NCBI GenBank assembly: GCA_030544215.1
Contig: JARZZO010000004.1
Coordinates: 14,248,501 to 14,312,500, forward strand
Direction: 5' to 3'
Length of the DNA stretch: 64,000 nucleotides
DNA from: Zantedeschia hybrid cultivar
Lineage: Eukaryota; Streptophyta; Magnoliopsida; Alismatales; Araceae
The notes under the pieces were generated by a model, which saw nothing but the letters and a program-made list of their open reading frames with translations, did no database searches and was not told the DNA's origin. Position numbers and translations under genes: made by a program. Shown one piece after another: positions 1-11,541 of the stretch. Every line of letters starts with the position of its first letter. The first letter of the stretch is position 1.

Positions 1-1315
1 TTTTGGTCATTGGAGTAGGTTCACCAATCATGGCATGATTTCATGCATCGTCACTCAACAATGGGTGTGACCGTTCACATGGAGTGTTTGTGACATACTC
101 GTGTATAGGTAGGGATGTAAATTAGGTGGACTAGAATGGGTTGTGTAATAATTTGGGTCTAATTTAAATTTAAAATAGCTCGGTCTAAATTCAGCTCAAA
201 TTTAACTCAAATTCAGTCTCAATTCAATAGTGAGTGGATTGGGTTAGATTGACCTTGTTTGTAAATGATTTGTTAAAAATGTTTTACTTTTTATATGAAT
301 AATTATAAAAGTTAATAAATTAAATTAGGTTAACCCATTTTCAACTCAATCTAGTCCAAATTTAACTAATGTCAATCTAAATTTAACCCAACCCTATTTA
401 TATAATTTGGATCAACCCAAATTTTTTTAATATGGACTAAGTTGAACTGGATCAGAGACTGGCCCACCAAATTGTACATGTGAGAATACTAGCCCCCTTT
501 CCCTAGCAATGACCTCTAATGGGTCACCATGGTGGTTGAGGTCTCACCCTTGCGGATAGGAAAGAGATGTGTGCTTGGGCCTCCCTCTCTATGATGTGAT
601 GTATAATGTGGGGGCTGACAACACCAAACTTCTTTTTTTTTTTTTTTCAAATGGCATAATGATTGGTGCCTACCCCCTCCTAGCTCAATTGAGTGGGAAC
701 TGAATCCCCATGCATATGTGAAAGAACTCTCAGAGAGGAGAAATTTTCTCCCATAGATAATTGAAAAAAATTGGAAGGGATACCTGTCCAATCACAATGA
801 TGGTTAGTATTCTTCCAATATATATCTTCCAATGTCAATGTGAAGGTACCCAACTTTATAGGAATGCATAAATAAAAAAGATAACCCAAATATATTTGTC
901 TTTAATCATAGCTTATAAGATAAATAATATGGATAAGAATACTGTCTTTATCATTTTTTATATAGGATAAGAAAATGCAAAGAAGTCTTTCTATATCCTA
1001 CAACTTGATTCCACTTCTTTATATTTCATAACATAATATACTATCATATATAACATAAGAATTTTTATGCGGACTAGTCAATAATGGAAATAACTTGATT
1101 AGCGAATATTATTTGAGGTGATTAATTTGAAAGATACATAGTCTTGAATTCTCCTTCTAACTCATCAGTTTGAAATACTTTGGGTTATTTTCTTTCATGA
1201 AGCCCCATTATCTCTTTGCTAAGGGACCTCCACAGTAAGAAACCTCGACTGTAGGATGTGGAGATCCATATAAATGAAAGTTTATTTAATAGGCATTATG
1301 TTCTAGGGTCTAGAG
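1..1315. other. AT-rich intergenic DNA with a possible hAT-like end
   Basis: I recognise no gene here. A TAGGGATGTAAATT sequence at 110 resembles the left end of the hAT-like elements found further along, and the next 350 bases are rich in CAACCC/GGGTT-like words as in the element at 1599. I cannot find a matching right end or target duplication, so this would be a degenerate copy at best. The short open frames lack recognisable motifs. Confidence 0.3.
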
Positions 1316-1500
1316 TAGGGCTGTCAATCTGTTGGATGTGGGTAGGGATGCAAATGGATCGGGTTTGGATCAGATCCGAAATTATCGGAATTTAAATCTA
1401 AAGGAACTCAACCCAATCCGAACTTGAGCCCATAAGTTTTAAAATTGTCAGATCAAATTCAAATCTGGATCAGGTTTTCATTAGGATCATTTCTATGTCC
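1316..1500 (+). mobile_element. Truncated hAT-like left ends (two, overlapping)
   Basis: Two sequences resembling hAT left ends occur 27 bases apart: TAGGGCTGTCAAT at 1316 and TAGGGATGCAAATGG at 1343. The second is followed by GGATCGGGTTTGGATC-type words, typical of plant non-autonomous hAT elements. No right end with the complementary terminus is seen, so both look truncated, possibly one inserted in the other. Confidence 0.25.
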
Positions 1501-1598
1501 TTTATAGTGGAAAAGGGGATCTCTCAAAGACTTGCATTGCGTTGATGGAGCCATGCAAGCTTAGAGTAGGAGGAGGAGAAGGGGTGGTGAGGAAGGGG

Positions 1599-2223
1599 TA
1601 GGGCTGCAATTTTGGGTGGGTCAACCTGAATCCGAACGGGTCAACTAGATGGTTAGGTCGGGTTGAACCCGATCAAGTTAGAGTTGGGTAGGATTAGGGT
1701 TGGGGGTTCTTTCAATCCGACCTTACTTGGGTTGGGTTGGGTTAAAGTTCGGCCAACTCGACCTAATCCGAACCCGATGTTAATATATATAAATGATAAC
1801 GTAGATAATTAGAATATATTTCATTTAATTTTCTATTATTGAATACAAATATAATTTATAATATGAACAAAGATGTTCTCAAATAATAACCATATAACCA
1901 TATGTCTACCTTCTTTTTTATTACTTTATTAAGGTAGATACATAAATTTACTCATACTTTTATATATGGAATTTTGGAAGTAAAAAAGAAAAGTTAAAAA
2001 TATAGGCTATTAAGAATATAACCCGACTCAGTCCGATCCAACTTGATGAAGCTTGGGTTACATGGGTTGGGTTGGGTTGGGACATTGTTAGATGGGTTGA
2101 GTTAAGGTTGAGGAGGTTGAGTTAGATGGTAAATTAGGTTGGATTAAGATTGAGGGGTCTCTGACATGAGTTGAATTAGAGTTGACTCCAACTTGACCTA
2201 ACCCGACCCGAGTTGCAGCCCTA
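1599..2223. mobile_element. Non-autonomous hAT-like element, GGGTT-rich
   Basis: The 625-bp element starts TAGGGCTGCAA and ends TTGCAGCCCTA, a perfect 11-bp terminal inverted repeat. It is flanked by near-identical 8-bp target duplications (GGAAGGGG at 1591-1598, AGAAGGGG at 2224-2231, one mismatch), the hAT hallmark. Both subterminal regions are packed with GGGTTGGG or CAACCC words, probably transposase-binding sites. The middle is AT-rich and non-coding, so any movement would need a transposase from elsewhere. Confidence 0.8.
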
Positions 2224-2419
2224 AGAAGGGGCAGCTGGAGGTGGCTGCCAAGATCGGTCACCAGTCGGACGGGCCTGACTATGATCTTTTGCCGGTGTAG
2301 TGGACCCCATTTCCCTCAAAAGCTCCATCGCACAGTGCAACACTTGCTTATATCTTAATTTGTAAGTTACTAGCATGTTACTTTTTATTTTTGAGTTTTT
2401 TACATAAAAGATCTTATAA

Positions 2420-2951
2420 TCTTGTGATATTACAAATAAGTCTCTATAGGCTGACTGTTTACAAATAAGTCCCCATAGTTCAAATGCAAAATTTCAGAAC
2501 ACCCGTGGCATTGAGGCATGTGTAAGGAGAGAAAGTCCATGGTCCACAATATGCCTAATTTTACGTTCGACAGTGCCGTTTTGTTCATGTGTGTTCTTAA
2601 GAAGCCTCTGTCCACCATTCGGTTTCAGCAACTTGTGCACAAGCTACACCTCAGTTCCTTTATAGAGGCTTACATACTTTAACTTGGCTCTGATACCATG
2701 TCAACCTGGAAGAACAGATTGTGGAAATCTGTTTCTCTCTCTAGAGTTTTGCACCCTGTAGAGAGATGCAGGCCAGCATTTATATAATGTGGAACGAGGT
2801 TACATCAGATTAACAGAGATTAGGATGAACACGTAAAGATTCCCTGATTACATGGGGTTTGTTGTAAAAGGAGGTTAGAGATAATTAAGTACACAAACCT
2901 GATACGAAGGTTAGAGATAACTATATAATCCTAATAGGAACTAGGGATTAA
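2420..2951 (-). mobile_element. Internally deleted Ty1/copia remnant
   Basis: Read on the minus strand, a short LTR (about 2700-2951, starting TGTTTAATCCC and ending near TTGACA) is followed by the initiator-Met primer-binding sequence TGGTATCAGAGCC at about 2701-2689. Only some 100 bases further the sequence encodes a Copia integrase fragment readable as NGTVERK, then RHIVDHGLSLLTHASMP, at about 2575-2490. In a normal Copia element gag and protease lie between these landmarks, so they are deleted. The remainder is not recognisable and there is no second LTR. Confidence 0.55.
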
Positions 2952-3885
2952 ACACTATCTTTTTTATCTCTTATGATAGTGAGGGTGAAGGCTTGGGGCC
3001 AAGCTGTAGGAAGTTAATTGCTGTGATTATCATTGACCTAATAGGGTTTGCACAGAAGGTGTTTGGGTAAATGCTTCAAAGGTTTCCATATCTAATTTCT
3101 GCAAAATTAGCATGCGTTTTTGAAAAAGAGCTTACTTTGGTACCTAATTTCTATTACTTTCTTAGCTTATTATATTGAAGGTAGTTGAGAGTGATATGTG
3201 TGGAATGCCATCTACCCTAATATGATCCATTCTGTGTGTGCACAGAGAGAGCGGGTGGGCAGGGGAGAAGTACGTGGGGAGGATGTTAGACATATGATAG
3301 GATGTTGGTTAAGTTTCGTTTATCAAGCAAAAATCCATATTAAACTCTTAATTATTTGCAGAAGTTTTTTGTAGCACATGTTAGACATTAGACATGGAAA
3401 GTAGATTTCAGATTAAGTTTTATCAAACGCAACTTTAGTTTCAACAATTTTTAAGGATAACTGGATATGGCACCTACTAGCCTTGAGTGCTGCAACCTAA
3501 TAAGTTTGTGCTTATAGGTGTCTGTGTCGAGCATGCATGGCTGCTGGAGTGGCCACTTGATGAGTAGTCGCAGCAAACCACATCTGCCTCTTCTTCCTCC
3601 CCAACACAGTGGTACCACGGGCGAGACCACTCACTGGGCAACTTTAAAACAGTCTCAATCTGAATGAATCCTCACAACCACACTGAAGAAAGGATGCCCT
3701 GTCCGAATAGTGCCACTGATACGTCATTAAACACGAAGGTGGCCGGAGTAGAGCTCAAGGGACAGAGGGTAGAAGACAAGGGCCCGCTAGAGGAAGCTTG
3801 CACCCTCAACCAGCTTTTCTTTCTTCTTCAGTAGGCAGGGGAAGGGTTAGGGTTGTAGGGCCGGGTGGGGAGGGAGTTGATTTAA
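2952..3885. other. Intergenic DNA, no gene recognised
   Basis: No domain, RNA gene or complete transposon is apparent. Two short TGTG/GAGAGA runs occur near 3230-3250. The last 100 bases become GC-richer before the MITE that starts at 3886. Confidence 0.4.
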
Positions 3886-4334
3886 GAGTCCGGATCCTCT
3901 CAGTACTATTTTGGAGTAGACTCCAACAGTAACCAGTTATAAGGCGCCATGTGTAAAATAACTTCGTCGTTCTAGACGCATCCCACTGAAGTAAGTAATT
4001 TTTTCTGATTTTCCGATTCAACGGGTTCTGAAGACTACGCAAAGCACTTAAATACTACAAAGAATACAAGACTACTACCATAATTTAAAATACACCTAAT
4101 GTAATATTCGTACAATAATTTTAGGAGTATTTTAAATTATGGTTGTAATTTTATACTCTTGGTGGTATTTAAATGTTCTGCATAGTATTGAGAATCAATT
4201 GAACCGAAAAATCAAAGAAAGTTACCCACTTCGGTGAGATGCGTCTCGAAGGACGGAATTACTTTACATATGGCACCTTAGGATTAATTACTGTGGGAGT
4301 CCAGTCCAAAATAGTACTAAGAAGATCCGGACTC
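3886..4334. mobile_element. Mutator-like foldback MITE (GAGTCCGG family), copy 1
   Basis: The 449-bp element has long imperfect inverted arms. It starts GAGTCCGGATCCTCTCAG and its right end, reverse-complemented, reads GAGTCCGGATCTTCTTAG. Similarity between the arms continues through most of the element (for example the ACGCATCCCAC word on the left and its inverse GTGAGATGCGT on the right). Flanks TGATTTAA (3878-3885) and TAATTTAA (4335-4342) match at 7 of 8 bases and look like an aged target duplication. It has no coding capacity. Related copies lie at 49744-49928 and 54877-55348. Confidence 0.72.
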
Positions 4335-5508
4335 TAATTTAAAAGTCATCAACATAAAGACCGACACAATAGTGGGCCAAGAAATCAGAGTGAGGACTGG
4401 CCAGTGGAGCTCTACCCTACTGGCCGAACGTCCAACTTTTGTCTGTTATTTTCACAGGCCCATCACAACATTTAATTGCTTTGTGGGGTGCTTGCCTACC
4501 AAAATGATCACTTTACAAAGATCTCCCCATCAAGCTTTTTGTCATGCTTAAGTGGTCCATTTGTCATGTTACTTGTTGGCGACACATCAAGGCAAAAGGA
4601 TCTATTTGGGGCCCACCATTTAAAATCTGCTGAAAATTGAAAATTTTAAGTATGGTTCCTAGATCAGGAATGCATGCACACATTTAACATGGTGGTCCGT
4701 AGCAAGATAATAAAGCACCAGTGTTTATATCTGTAGCGTGTGGTTATCTGTAGCTTCAAGCACGAGTTTCATGAACAAATTAGTTATTCCAAGGTTCAGA
4801 ATTATTACCTATGTTTTTTACACGATTTAAAGATAAAAAAACAGATTTTTTTTATTTTGAATTTCTTGTTTTAATAAGTTTCCAAACTTTTGGTTTAAAT
4901 AAGTGATAACTTCGCTATAGTCAGCTTCGGGTTTAGATGATGAAGGAGAAGAGTGTACGCTAAGTTAATGGATTATACTAATATAAAAAAACTTATCAGG
5001 TCCCATTATATGTAAATTATTATTGATTAAAATTATTTTACAAAAGGTTTGAGCTGTCCAGAGAACCACCCTTCCCTTCCCTCCACCTCGTTCCATCTCC
5101 TTCGTTGGTTGGATGTTTGTGGAACATTGCATCCTTTCCATGTTTTCTCAACCTTTTCCATTTCGTAGGATAAATGCATGTTCTTTCGGAAAACATATTA
5201 TACACGCTATAGAAAGAACGTTGATGTCGTTTTTCTCCCCTGACAATTTTTTATTTACCATCTATCCTTACATTCCTTTTGTTTTATTGGAGCAGGTATT
5301 TTTCACCATTAACTTCTATGCAAATTAATCCAATTTTACCTCAACCAGTTTATTCGTACTGTGTTAAGATATTAACATATTACCATCTAATTAGCTGTTA
5401 AGATATTGTGATTAAATTGTTAACATATTAACAGTTAATACATTAATATGTTAACACCTTAAGAGTTTTTTTGGATACGACTCCCACCTTGCTGGGTTTA
5501 CATTATCG
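4335..5508. other. AT-rich intergenic DNA
   Basis: I recognise no gene or complete transposon. A 71-codon open frame at 5113-5328 on the plus strand has no motif. The segment 5340-5460 is a run of TTAACATATTAA-like words, simple AT-rich sequence. Confidence 0.4.
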
Positions 5509-7215
5509 CTAAGCTGAAACTTCTATCCTCATCATTGAGTTCCATAATCTCGTTGGAAATTCCTTCGTCCAGCACCTGTTACATTTGTTATCCATAGCAA
5601 GAATTGCAAGCCAATGAGCCAATTTGTTGGTCTCCCTTGGTTGGTAGATTACCTTGATCTCACTAAACTGATTGCTCAGCAGCTTTATATCTCCCAGCCA
5701 GCATATGTATCTGAATGAAGCTTCAGTAATCCCATTGATCCAATTCACATGATTGAACCAGTAACCAGTCTTCCATCGGTAGCAATAGTAGCATCTTGCG
5801 GGAATAGAAATGGAAGGCATAAGGTGGTATAGCAGAGACAAAGTATGTTTAACTAATGTAAGTCTACCACCTATGGATAGCAAATCTGCCCTCCAAGACA
5901 GAAGCTTCTGATGAATCCACGCTACAATATGAGAGAAGAAAGCCCCCTTAGTGCGCCATGTGAAAAAAGGAATTCCCAAATATTTGTGAGGAAGGGACCT
6001 TACAAATAGAGCATTGCATCCCGTTAGGGAGAGAAAAGCATAATAGTCAATTCCGTCCCGTCCCGGCTTGTCCTAGTCGGGATGTCCGATCTCATTGAAA
6101 AAACGGGATGGAATAGTTTCTGGTTTGTCCCAATATGTGTCTCGGTTTTTCTTGGCCCATCTCGGCCTGTCCCGACCTTTTCTAACTTTTTCCAACCAGA
6201 ATTTATATTTTTAGATATTTTTCTAAGTATTTAAGCTCCTTATAAATTTATTTTGAGAAGTTCATTTGATGAATACACTCATTTATAAATCCATAAATCT
6301 ATCCTCAATATTTCTATTCACTAATTCTGTGTTATTTATACATTTATATATTTATTTTCAGATTATTTATTATATATGTATGTTTTATATTTGTTAACCT
6401 ATGTATAGAAAATATTCTGATACGGGAGACCGGAATTATCCAGACATCAGAATGTCCAGTCTCAATAGAAGAACGGAACAAGAACTAGAACGAGATTGAC
6501 AACTATAGAGAAAAGTGGATAATAAAACAACTCTTAATGCGACATTAACATGATGTCCCGAGGAAGACTCATAAAGTCTAATGAAGTACTTAAACTTCTT
6601 AATTGATCTGACATCACCGTTCATAAAAATCAAAGTACCATCAGCAAAAATCACTAGAAGACTTCTCTTTGGAACCTTATAGAAGACCATCAGATGTGAG
6701 TAAAACAAGTCATGGAGACCCGGGTTTCCTCTACAACGATAAACAAGGCAAGAGCCAACGACCACCCTGTCAGAGCCCGCCCACGTGAAGATTCAAAGAA
6801 ACCAGATACATATCATTGAATATGACAAAAAACTAGCAATTAGATAGTAAAGACTCTTAACAAGGAAGGCAGCAAAAGGGAGAGCCTATCACTGATCACA
6901 TAGGCTTGTAGGTAAAATTACATAGACTAATGATCTAAAATCTGCTCAAGTAAGAGGAACCTCCACTTTGAGAACCAAAGTAATAAAATAAGAAGTATCC
7001 TTGGGAGGAGGGGGCTACCAAAGTAACTCCGGATAGCAACAATCACATTAGAAAAATAAAATTCGAGCAACTATGATAAAAGTGACCAATAAAACCATAT
7101 GGGCTAGGAATACTATTAGCAAACATAGAGAAAAATGACTTTAATAGGTCAAAATCTCGTCCACCACGATTAAGATCTTTTATTTGTGATCAGAGGGTCG
7201 AGAATTAGATGTTCC
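5509..7215 (-). pseudogene. Decayed L1-type LINE, reverse transcriptase and C-terminal part
   Basis: Read from high to low coordinates, degenerate sequence near 6975-6900 resembles the LIPKVE...FRPISLCN region of plant LINE reverse transcriptases. It is followed by FADGTLIFMNGDVRSIKKF at about 6650-6590, where the catalytic FADD has become FADG. After the nested hAT element the frame resumes with YLGIPFFTW and LSWRADLLSIGGRLTLVKH (about 5985-5860), the normal thumb region. A jump then leads to IYQPRETNKLAHWLA (about 5650-5605), resembling the RNase H-like tail seen in many plant LINEs. Stops, frameshifts and an internal deletion make it non-functional. The endonuclease is not visible. Confidence 0.7.
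6039..6507. mobile_element. Non-autonomous hAT-like element nested in the LINE
   Basis: The 469-bp insert is flanked by perfect 8-bp duplications GAGAAAAG at 6031-6038 and 6508-6515. Its ends are imperfect inverted repeats: CATAATAGTCAATTCCG on the left against TATAGTTGTCAATCTCG from the right, 12 of 17 matching. The left subterminal region is rich in CCCG words. Removing it together with one duplication restores the surrounding LINE coding order, which supports the boundaries. It has no open frame of its own. Confidence 0.68.
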
Positions 7216-7522
7216 TGGAAAGAGAATTCCGTTAAGGGTCCCGGTCGCAATCCGAAGGATCCCCCTGTATGCTTAAGTCAGAAGGCTGGGTCTAGAGGAA
7301 AAGGAGAGAGAGATTGAGCTAATCGGAGCATGCCCTAACTTGGGATGGAGTTCCTTATATAATGGCGCCGAGTCTAGTGAGAAATTAGTCCCGTTCAGGA
7401 AAGCGGGGTTCAGGGAACGGTTCTGAGTCAGAAAAGACCGTTTCAGGATAGCTAGACTTAAGTCGGATCCTTAAGTATGCATTGATCTACCCCGAGTTGC
7501 AATCAGACTGAGTGAGGGAGGT
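7216..7522 (-). other. Possible LTR fragment between LINE and gypsy LTR
   Basis: About 300 bases of moderately GC-rich sequence follow the LINE. On the minus strand there is a TATA-like TTATATAAGG near 7358, as in retrotransposon promoters. No LTR end can be assigned and no protein is encoded, so the origin is uncertain. Confidence 0.25.
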
Positions 7523-9875
7523 TGTAATACTCGATATTTTTTTAAAAATATAAATAATCATTAAATATATAATATTAATAATTAAATGATCAGATAGAGT
7601 GCAATAGGGTTAATTGAGTAAGCCCATTAACTTAGTTACATAGATAGTATAGCCCATTAAGTTAGAAATTATTTTTGGGGTTGGATTTTCACGACAGTAG
7701 GTCGATATTTTGACGATAACTCTCATTATATAACTCAAATTTTGGCATAGTTGATACTGTTGGAAAGAAATTGAAGAGATGTACAATTTTGTGGAAGACC
7801 ATTTTTCTGATTTATTTGTTTACAAGGCTGAAAAATTAAAAGTTCAACTCAGAAAGGAAGAGTTGTAGGAGAGAAGTTCGATTTGGAGTCGAATTGCCTC
7901 TAATTTGTAAAAAGGAAAATTAATCCGATCCAAAGGCAATTTGTAGAAGTTGTCTGGGGTTAAAAGATAGGTATTGTTAGGTACGTGGTTAAACCTCATC
8001 GTCGTTCTACATTAAGAAAGGTGGGTGTTTTGTTCATGTTCTTGAAGAAATAGAGGAAAATAAAAGTTGTTCCTGAAGATAACTTATAATTTCATAATTC
8101 TTTTGCCTTCTAGGAGTATTAGAGGTCTAAAAGGAAGACTAAAAAGTGGTACTTTGTTTTGGAAGTCGAGATGCCTTGATGGATTTCGGATTTGGGGTTC
8201 TTAAATAAGAGGTAGGTGATGACTTCCTAAAATATGGATTAATTTGTATTAATATGAAAAAAATAATATTTTAATTTTAAAAGTGGTCAGAACGAAAGTC
8301 TGAAATCTTGATCTTTATGTTTATGAACTGAAACCTAGATTAGATACGTGAATTTTTCATAAAAAAATTGAGTTTTATGTACTCTGTCTAAAAAACTATG
8401 TGGATGGCAATATCTCTACCCGTCTAAAGAACTGGTCAATATTGCTAGCCATGCAGTTTATTGAACGATAGTGTTGCTGGCTGTCCAATATTCTGAATAG
8501 CCAGATTGTTGGCCGTCCGATTTGAATTTTTTGTAATAGGTAATTCAATATGCATAGACTTTCAAATATTCATAACTTAGTTATTTGTAATCCAAATGAT
8601 TTGAAATTTTGAGTATATGTTTTTTTGTATAAAATTTATTTAACTAAAAAATTTTATAATGTTTAAAATTTTATTTCTTATTTTTATTAAATTTGATTCA
8701 GTTTAAACTCATTATTTGAATTTTGAAAATATTCATTTGATCTCTGAAATTAGCAAAATTTTTGCAAGTACTTTATTTACAACTTAAATATCTTGTTTAA
8801 CCACTTTAGTGAATTTTCAAATCTATTTACTAATATTCATTATATTTAATGAATTTTTAGTCTTAAAAATAGATTTTGACATGTGAAAATTACATTTCGT
8901 ATTCAGAAATTTTAAAAAGTTGTCAAAAATATTTTTCATGTATATATATTATGTCAGTTTTATATCAAATTGAATAGTATAACATCATGTTGCTTTAAAA
9001 TACCTTGTTTTAATAAAAAATATATTATTTTGCATATGAATATCATGGGTTATATGATTAATGTTAAATTTCATATTATAATGAATTTTAATTTCTGTAA
9101 GACATGTGCCATCTAACTTAATATAAGTGATATGTATATTGCATCTTAAGGGGATTATGTCGCTCAATTGCAATGTAAGCGTCTTTATTGGATAGGATAT
9201 TATATGTACCTAAGGGCAATAGGTAAAATCTATGAAACCAACTTCAGTATGGGATAGTGGTAGGATATGCGTGATCCTCAGTTCCGCAGTATCCAAGACT
9301 TAGTACTATTGCCTAAATACCCAGTATATATATGTATGTCCTATTATGTTGTGGTTAGGATGCTTGTCTGACTAAGATATAAAATTATAATAATTTGACA
9401 TATATATGTGAATCATTTGAATTTATTTTAAGGCATTATAAATCTATTTTATGATATAAAATTTTTAGAGATCTGAATTTTAAAATATGTAATTTGATTA
9501 CATGCTACTAGTTATATTTTAAGCCATATGCTATATGATATGTGCTTCTATATGTTGGAAGAATTATGTGATATAGTCTTTTCATTTTAGTAGATTAATG
9601 TAATAGGTGTAATTGAGTCTATTATGTAATTCGTGAGATCCTTGGGAGTTGAGAGAGTATGATTATGTTATTCTAAGACACTTATTTATTATGAGACTTT
9701 TGAAGATTATGTTGGCTTATTATTATTTAGAATTTACGATGGATAGCTATTTATTTTGCCTTATGGACTCTTCTTCTTTCATTTCCGTGATATATGTGCT
9801 ATGTTCCGTACCTATACCGCCTCTGAATTTCACCAAAAGTTGGATATGACTAAATATGGGGTTCGAGGCATTACA
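7523..9875 (+). repeat. 5' LTR of a Tekay-like Ty3/gypsy element
   Basis: The segment begins TGTAATACTCG and ends GGCATTACA, the usual TG...CA ends of chromovirus LTRs. A Met-type primer site (TGGTATTACAG) follows five bases later, and gag coding begins downstream on the same strand. The length (2353 bp) and AT-rich composition suit a Tekay/Del-type LTR. Words near 7690-7800 (ACGATAAC..., GGCATAGTTGATA...TTGGAA) recur in the LTR at 13019, showing common ancestry. No matching 3' LTR is visible near the element's other end, so the boundary rests on sequence signals alone. Confidence 0.65.
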
Positions 9876-9880
9876 GAATA

Positions 9881-9891
9881 TGGTATTACAG
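9881..9891 (+). promoter_or_regulatory. Primer-binding site of the Tekay-like element
   Basis: TGGTATTACAG lies five bases after the LTR end and resembles the TGGTATCAGAG complement of initiator Met-tRNA used by many plant LTR retrotransposons. It differs at two or three positions, consistent with an aged copy. Confidence 0.5.
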
Positions 9892-10219
9892 TAATTTTGA
9901 GAGTTTTGAGTTCCACACCACCAGATCTATTAAGCCTAGGTTGTTGATTGATGGATTTAAGATCTTAGGTTGAATATAGGTCATTGAATAGTTTTTTGAT
10001 TTGATATAGAAGTAAAAGTGTTGAACTGTTGGATTTGAGAGTTTATTTAAGATAATTGGATTTTCAAGATTTGTCGAGGTGTGGTCGTCCTACTATAGTT
10101 CCTCCTGTTCAGCCCCGTCTGCTGAGGATACTCTTATGCAGGGAGGTTCTTTTGCAACCCAAGGCCAAGCTGTGGTCAGTGCAGACGGTCAATATGGACT
10201 TTAGTGGGTTCATGTAGAC
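9892..10219 (+). other. Leader of the Tekay-like element
   Basis: Non-coding sequence between primer site and gag. The end of this stretch resembles the degraded start of gag, but stops prevent a confident start. Confidence 0.4.
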
Positions 10220-11541
10220 TTTTAAAGGGCTTGTGCAAGCTTTACAGACTCAGACTTAGGCTCAGCCCCATGGACCTAACGCGACCTTTATGATGGAGCA
10301 GTTCAACAAGTTGCATGCTCCTTCGTTTAAAGGTAAAAGCCAACCAGAGGTTGTTGAGGCTTGGTTTAACGAGATGGAGAAGATGTGAGCTGTGATTCAT
10401 TGTCCAGAAGATGAGAAGGTCAGTGTGGCGACCTTCATGTTGCAAGCAAGAGCTGATGTTTGGTAAAAATCTATAAGGAGGACTGTGCTTGTTGGTCATG
10501 CTATTATTACTTAGGCGGAGTTCCTCGGAGTTTTTTATGAGAAGTACTTTCCCGATCACGTTCAAGATAAGAAGGAGATGGAGTTTCTTAACCTGGTGTA
10601 AGGTACTATGTTAGTGGCTGATTATGAAGTGAAGTTCTCCGATTTGGGAAAATATGCACCCCATATCTATGATGATGGGAAGACGAAGTTGAAGAAATTT
10701 GTCAAAAATCTGAAAGGTACCATTCAGTGTTATGTTATTACTCAAGACCCTCAGACTTTTGCTGCTGCTCTAAGGACTGCATTCAATGTGAGGCGAGATC
10801 ATGAGGAATTTATGGAAGAGCAAAAGGGTCAGAACAAGAGAAGTGCACTAGCTATCTTTTTGCGCAAGGATAAGAATAAGTTTCGGATCCAGCCAGTGAA
10901 GGGTCTGGCATCAAAGGCATTTGATTCAACCACTTGCACTTACTATGGGCGGTGACATGGTGGGATAGAGTGCTGGGAAGTAGCCAGCAAGTGTTTAGTG
11001 TATGGTGATCCGGGGCATATGGTCAGAGATTTTTCGAAGGCCAGAGCTCAACTGGCACAAGAACAGAAGAAAGGCAAGATTCAAGAATATGTTAATGCTC
11101 TCACTAAGGAAGATGCTGAGGAGACCCTTACTGTTGCAGAACGTACTATTCTTATTGATGATGCTCATACTAAGGTGCTATTTGATCTTGGAGCTACTCA
11201 CTCATTCATATTTGCTAGTTTTGTTAAATCACTTAAGAGTAGGCCTATAGATGCTACACATCTATTGTTAGTTACTATAGATTCTGGAGAGGAGATTCAC
11301 ACTATGCATATTAATTTTGGGGATAAAGATAGAGTGGTTGAGCTGAATGTGATAGAGACGGTAGATTTTGATGTTGTTTTGGGAATGATCTGGCCAGATA
11401 AGTAATAAGAATGATTTCCTATCATGACATTAATCAAAGAAAGTAAGTGGTCTTTAATATGTAGAAATAATAGCTTGCCTAGAGAGTAACTATTGATAAA
11501 AGGGAGACAGGTGTTCTACATTCCATTTGTTGGCCAATAGC
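10220..11541 (+). pseudogene. gag-protease of a Tekay-like Ty3/gypsy element
   Basis: One reading frame from 10293 to 11405 encodes a chromovirus gag (MEQFNKLHAPSFKGK near 10293; retrotransposon gag motifs YEKYFP and FVKNLKGTIQCYV), a remnant zinc knuckle (about 10935-11030) and an aspartic protease. The protease active-site region reads FDLGATHSFI where D-S-G is expected, so the catalytic triad is damaged. At least five in-frame stops interrupt the frame, but there is no frameshift. Coding similarity stops at 11541, where a minus-strand Tat-like LTR begins. The missing RT, RNase H and most of integrase should follow. The integrase tail is at 28556. Confidence 0.78.

Noticed and set aside
1620..1760. 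Telomere-like GGGTT repeats as interstitial telomere
   Set aside because: The words are irregular, lack TTTAGGG periodicity and lie inside a hAT element with defined ends.
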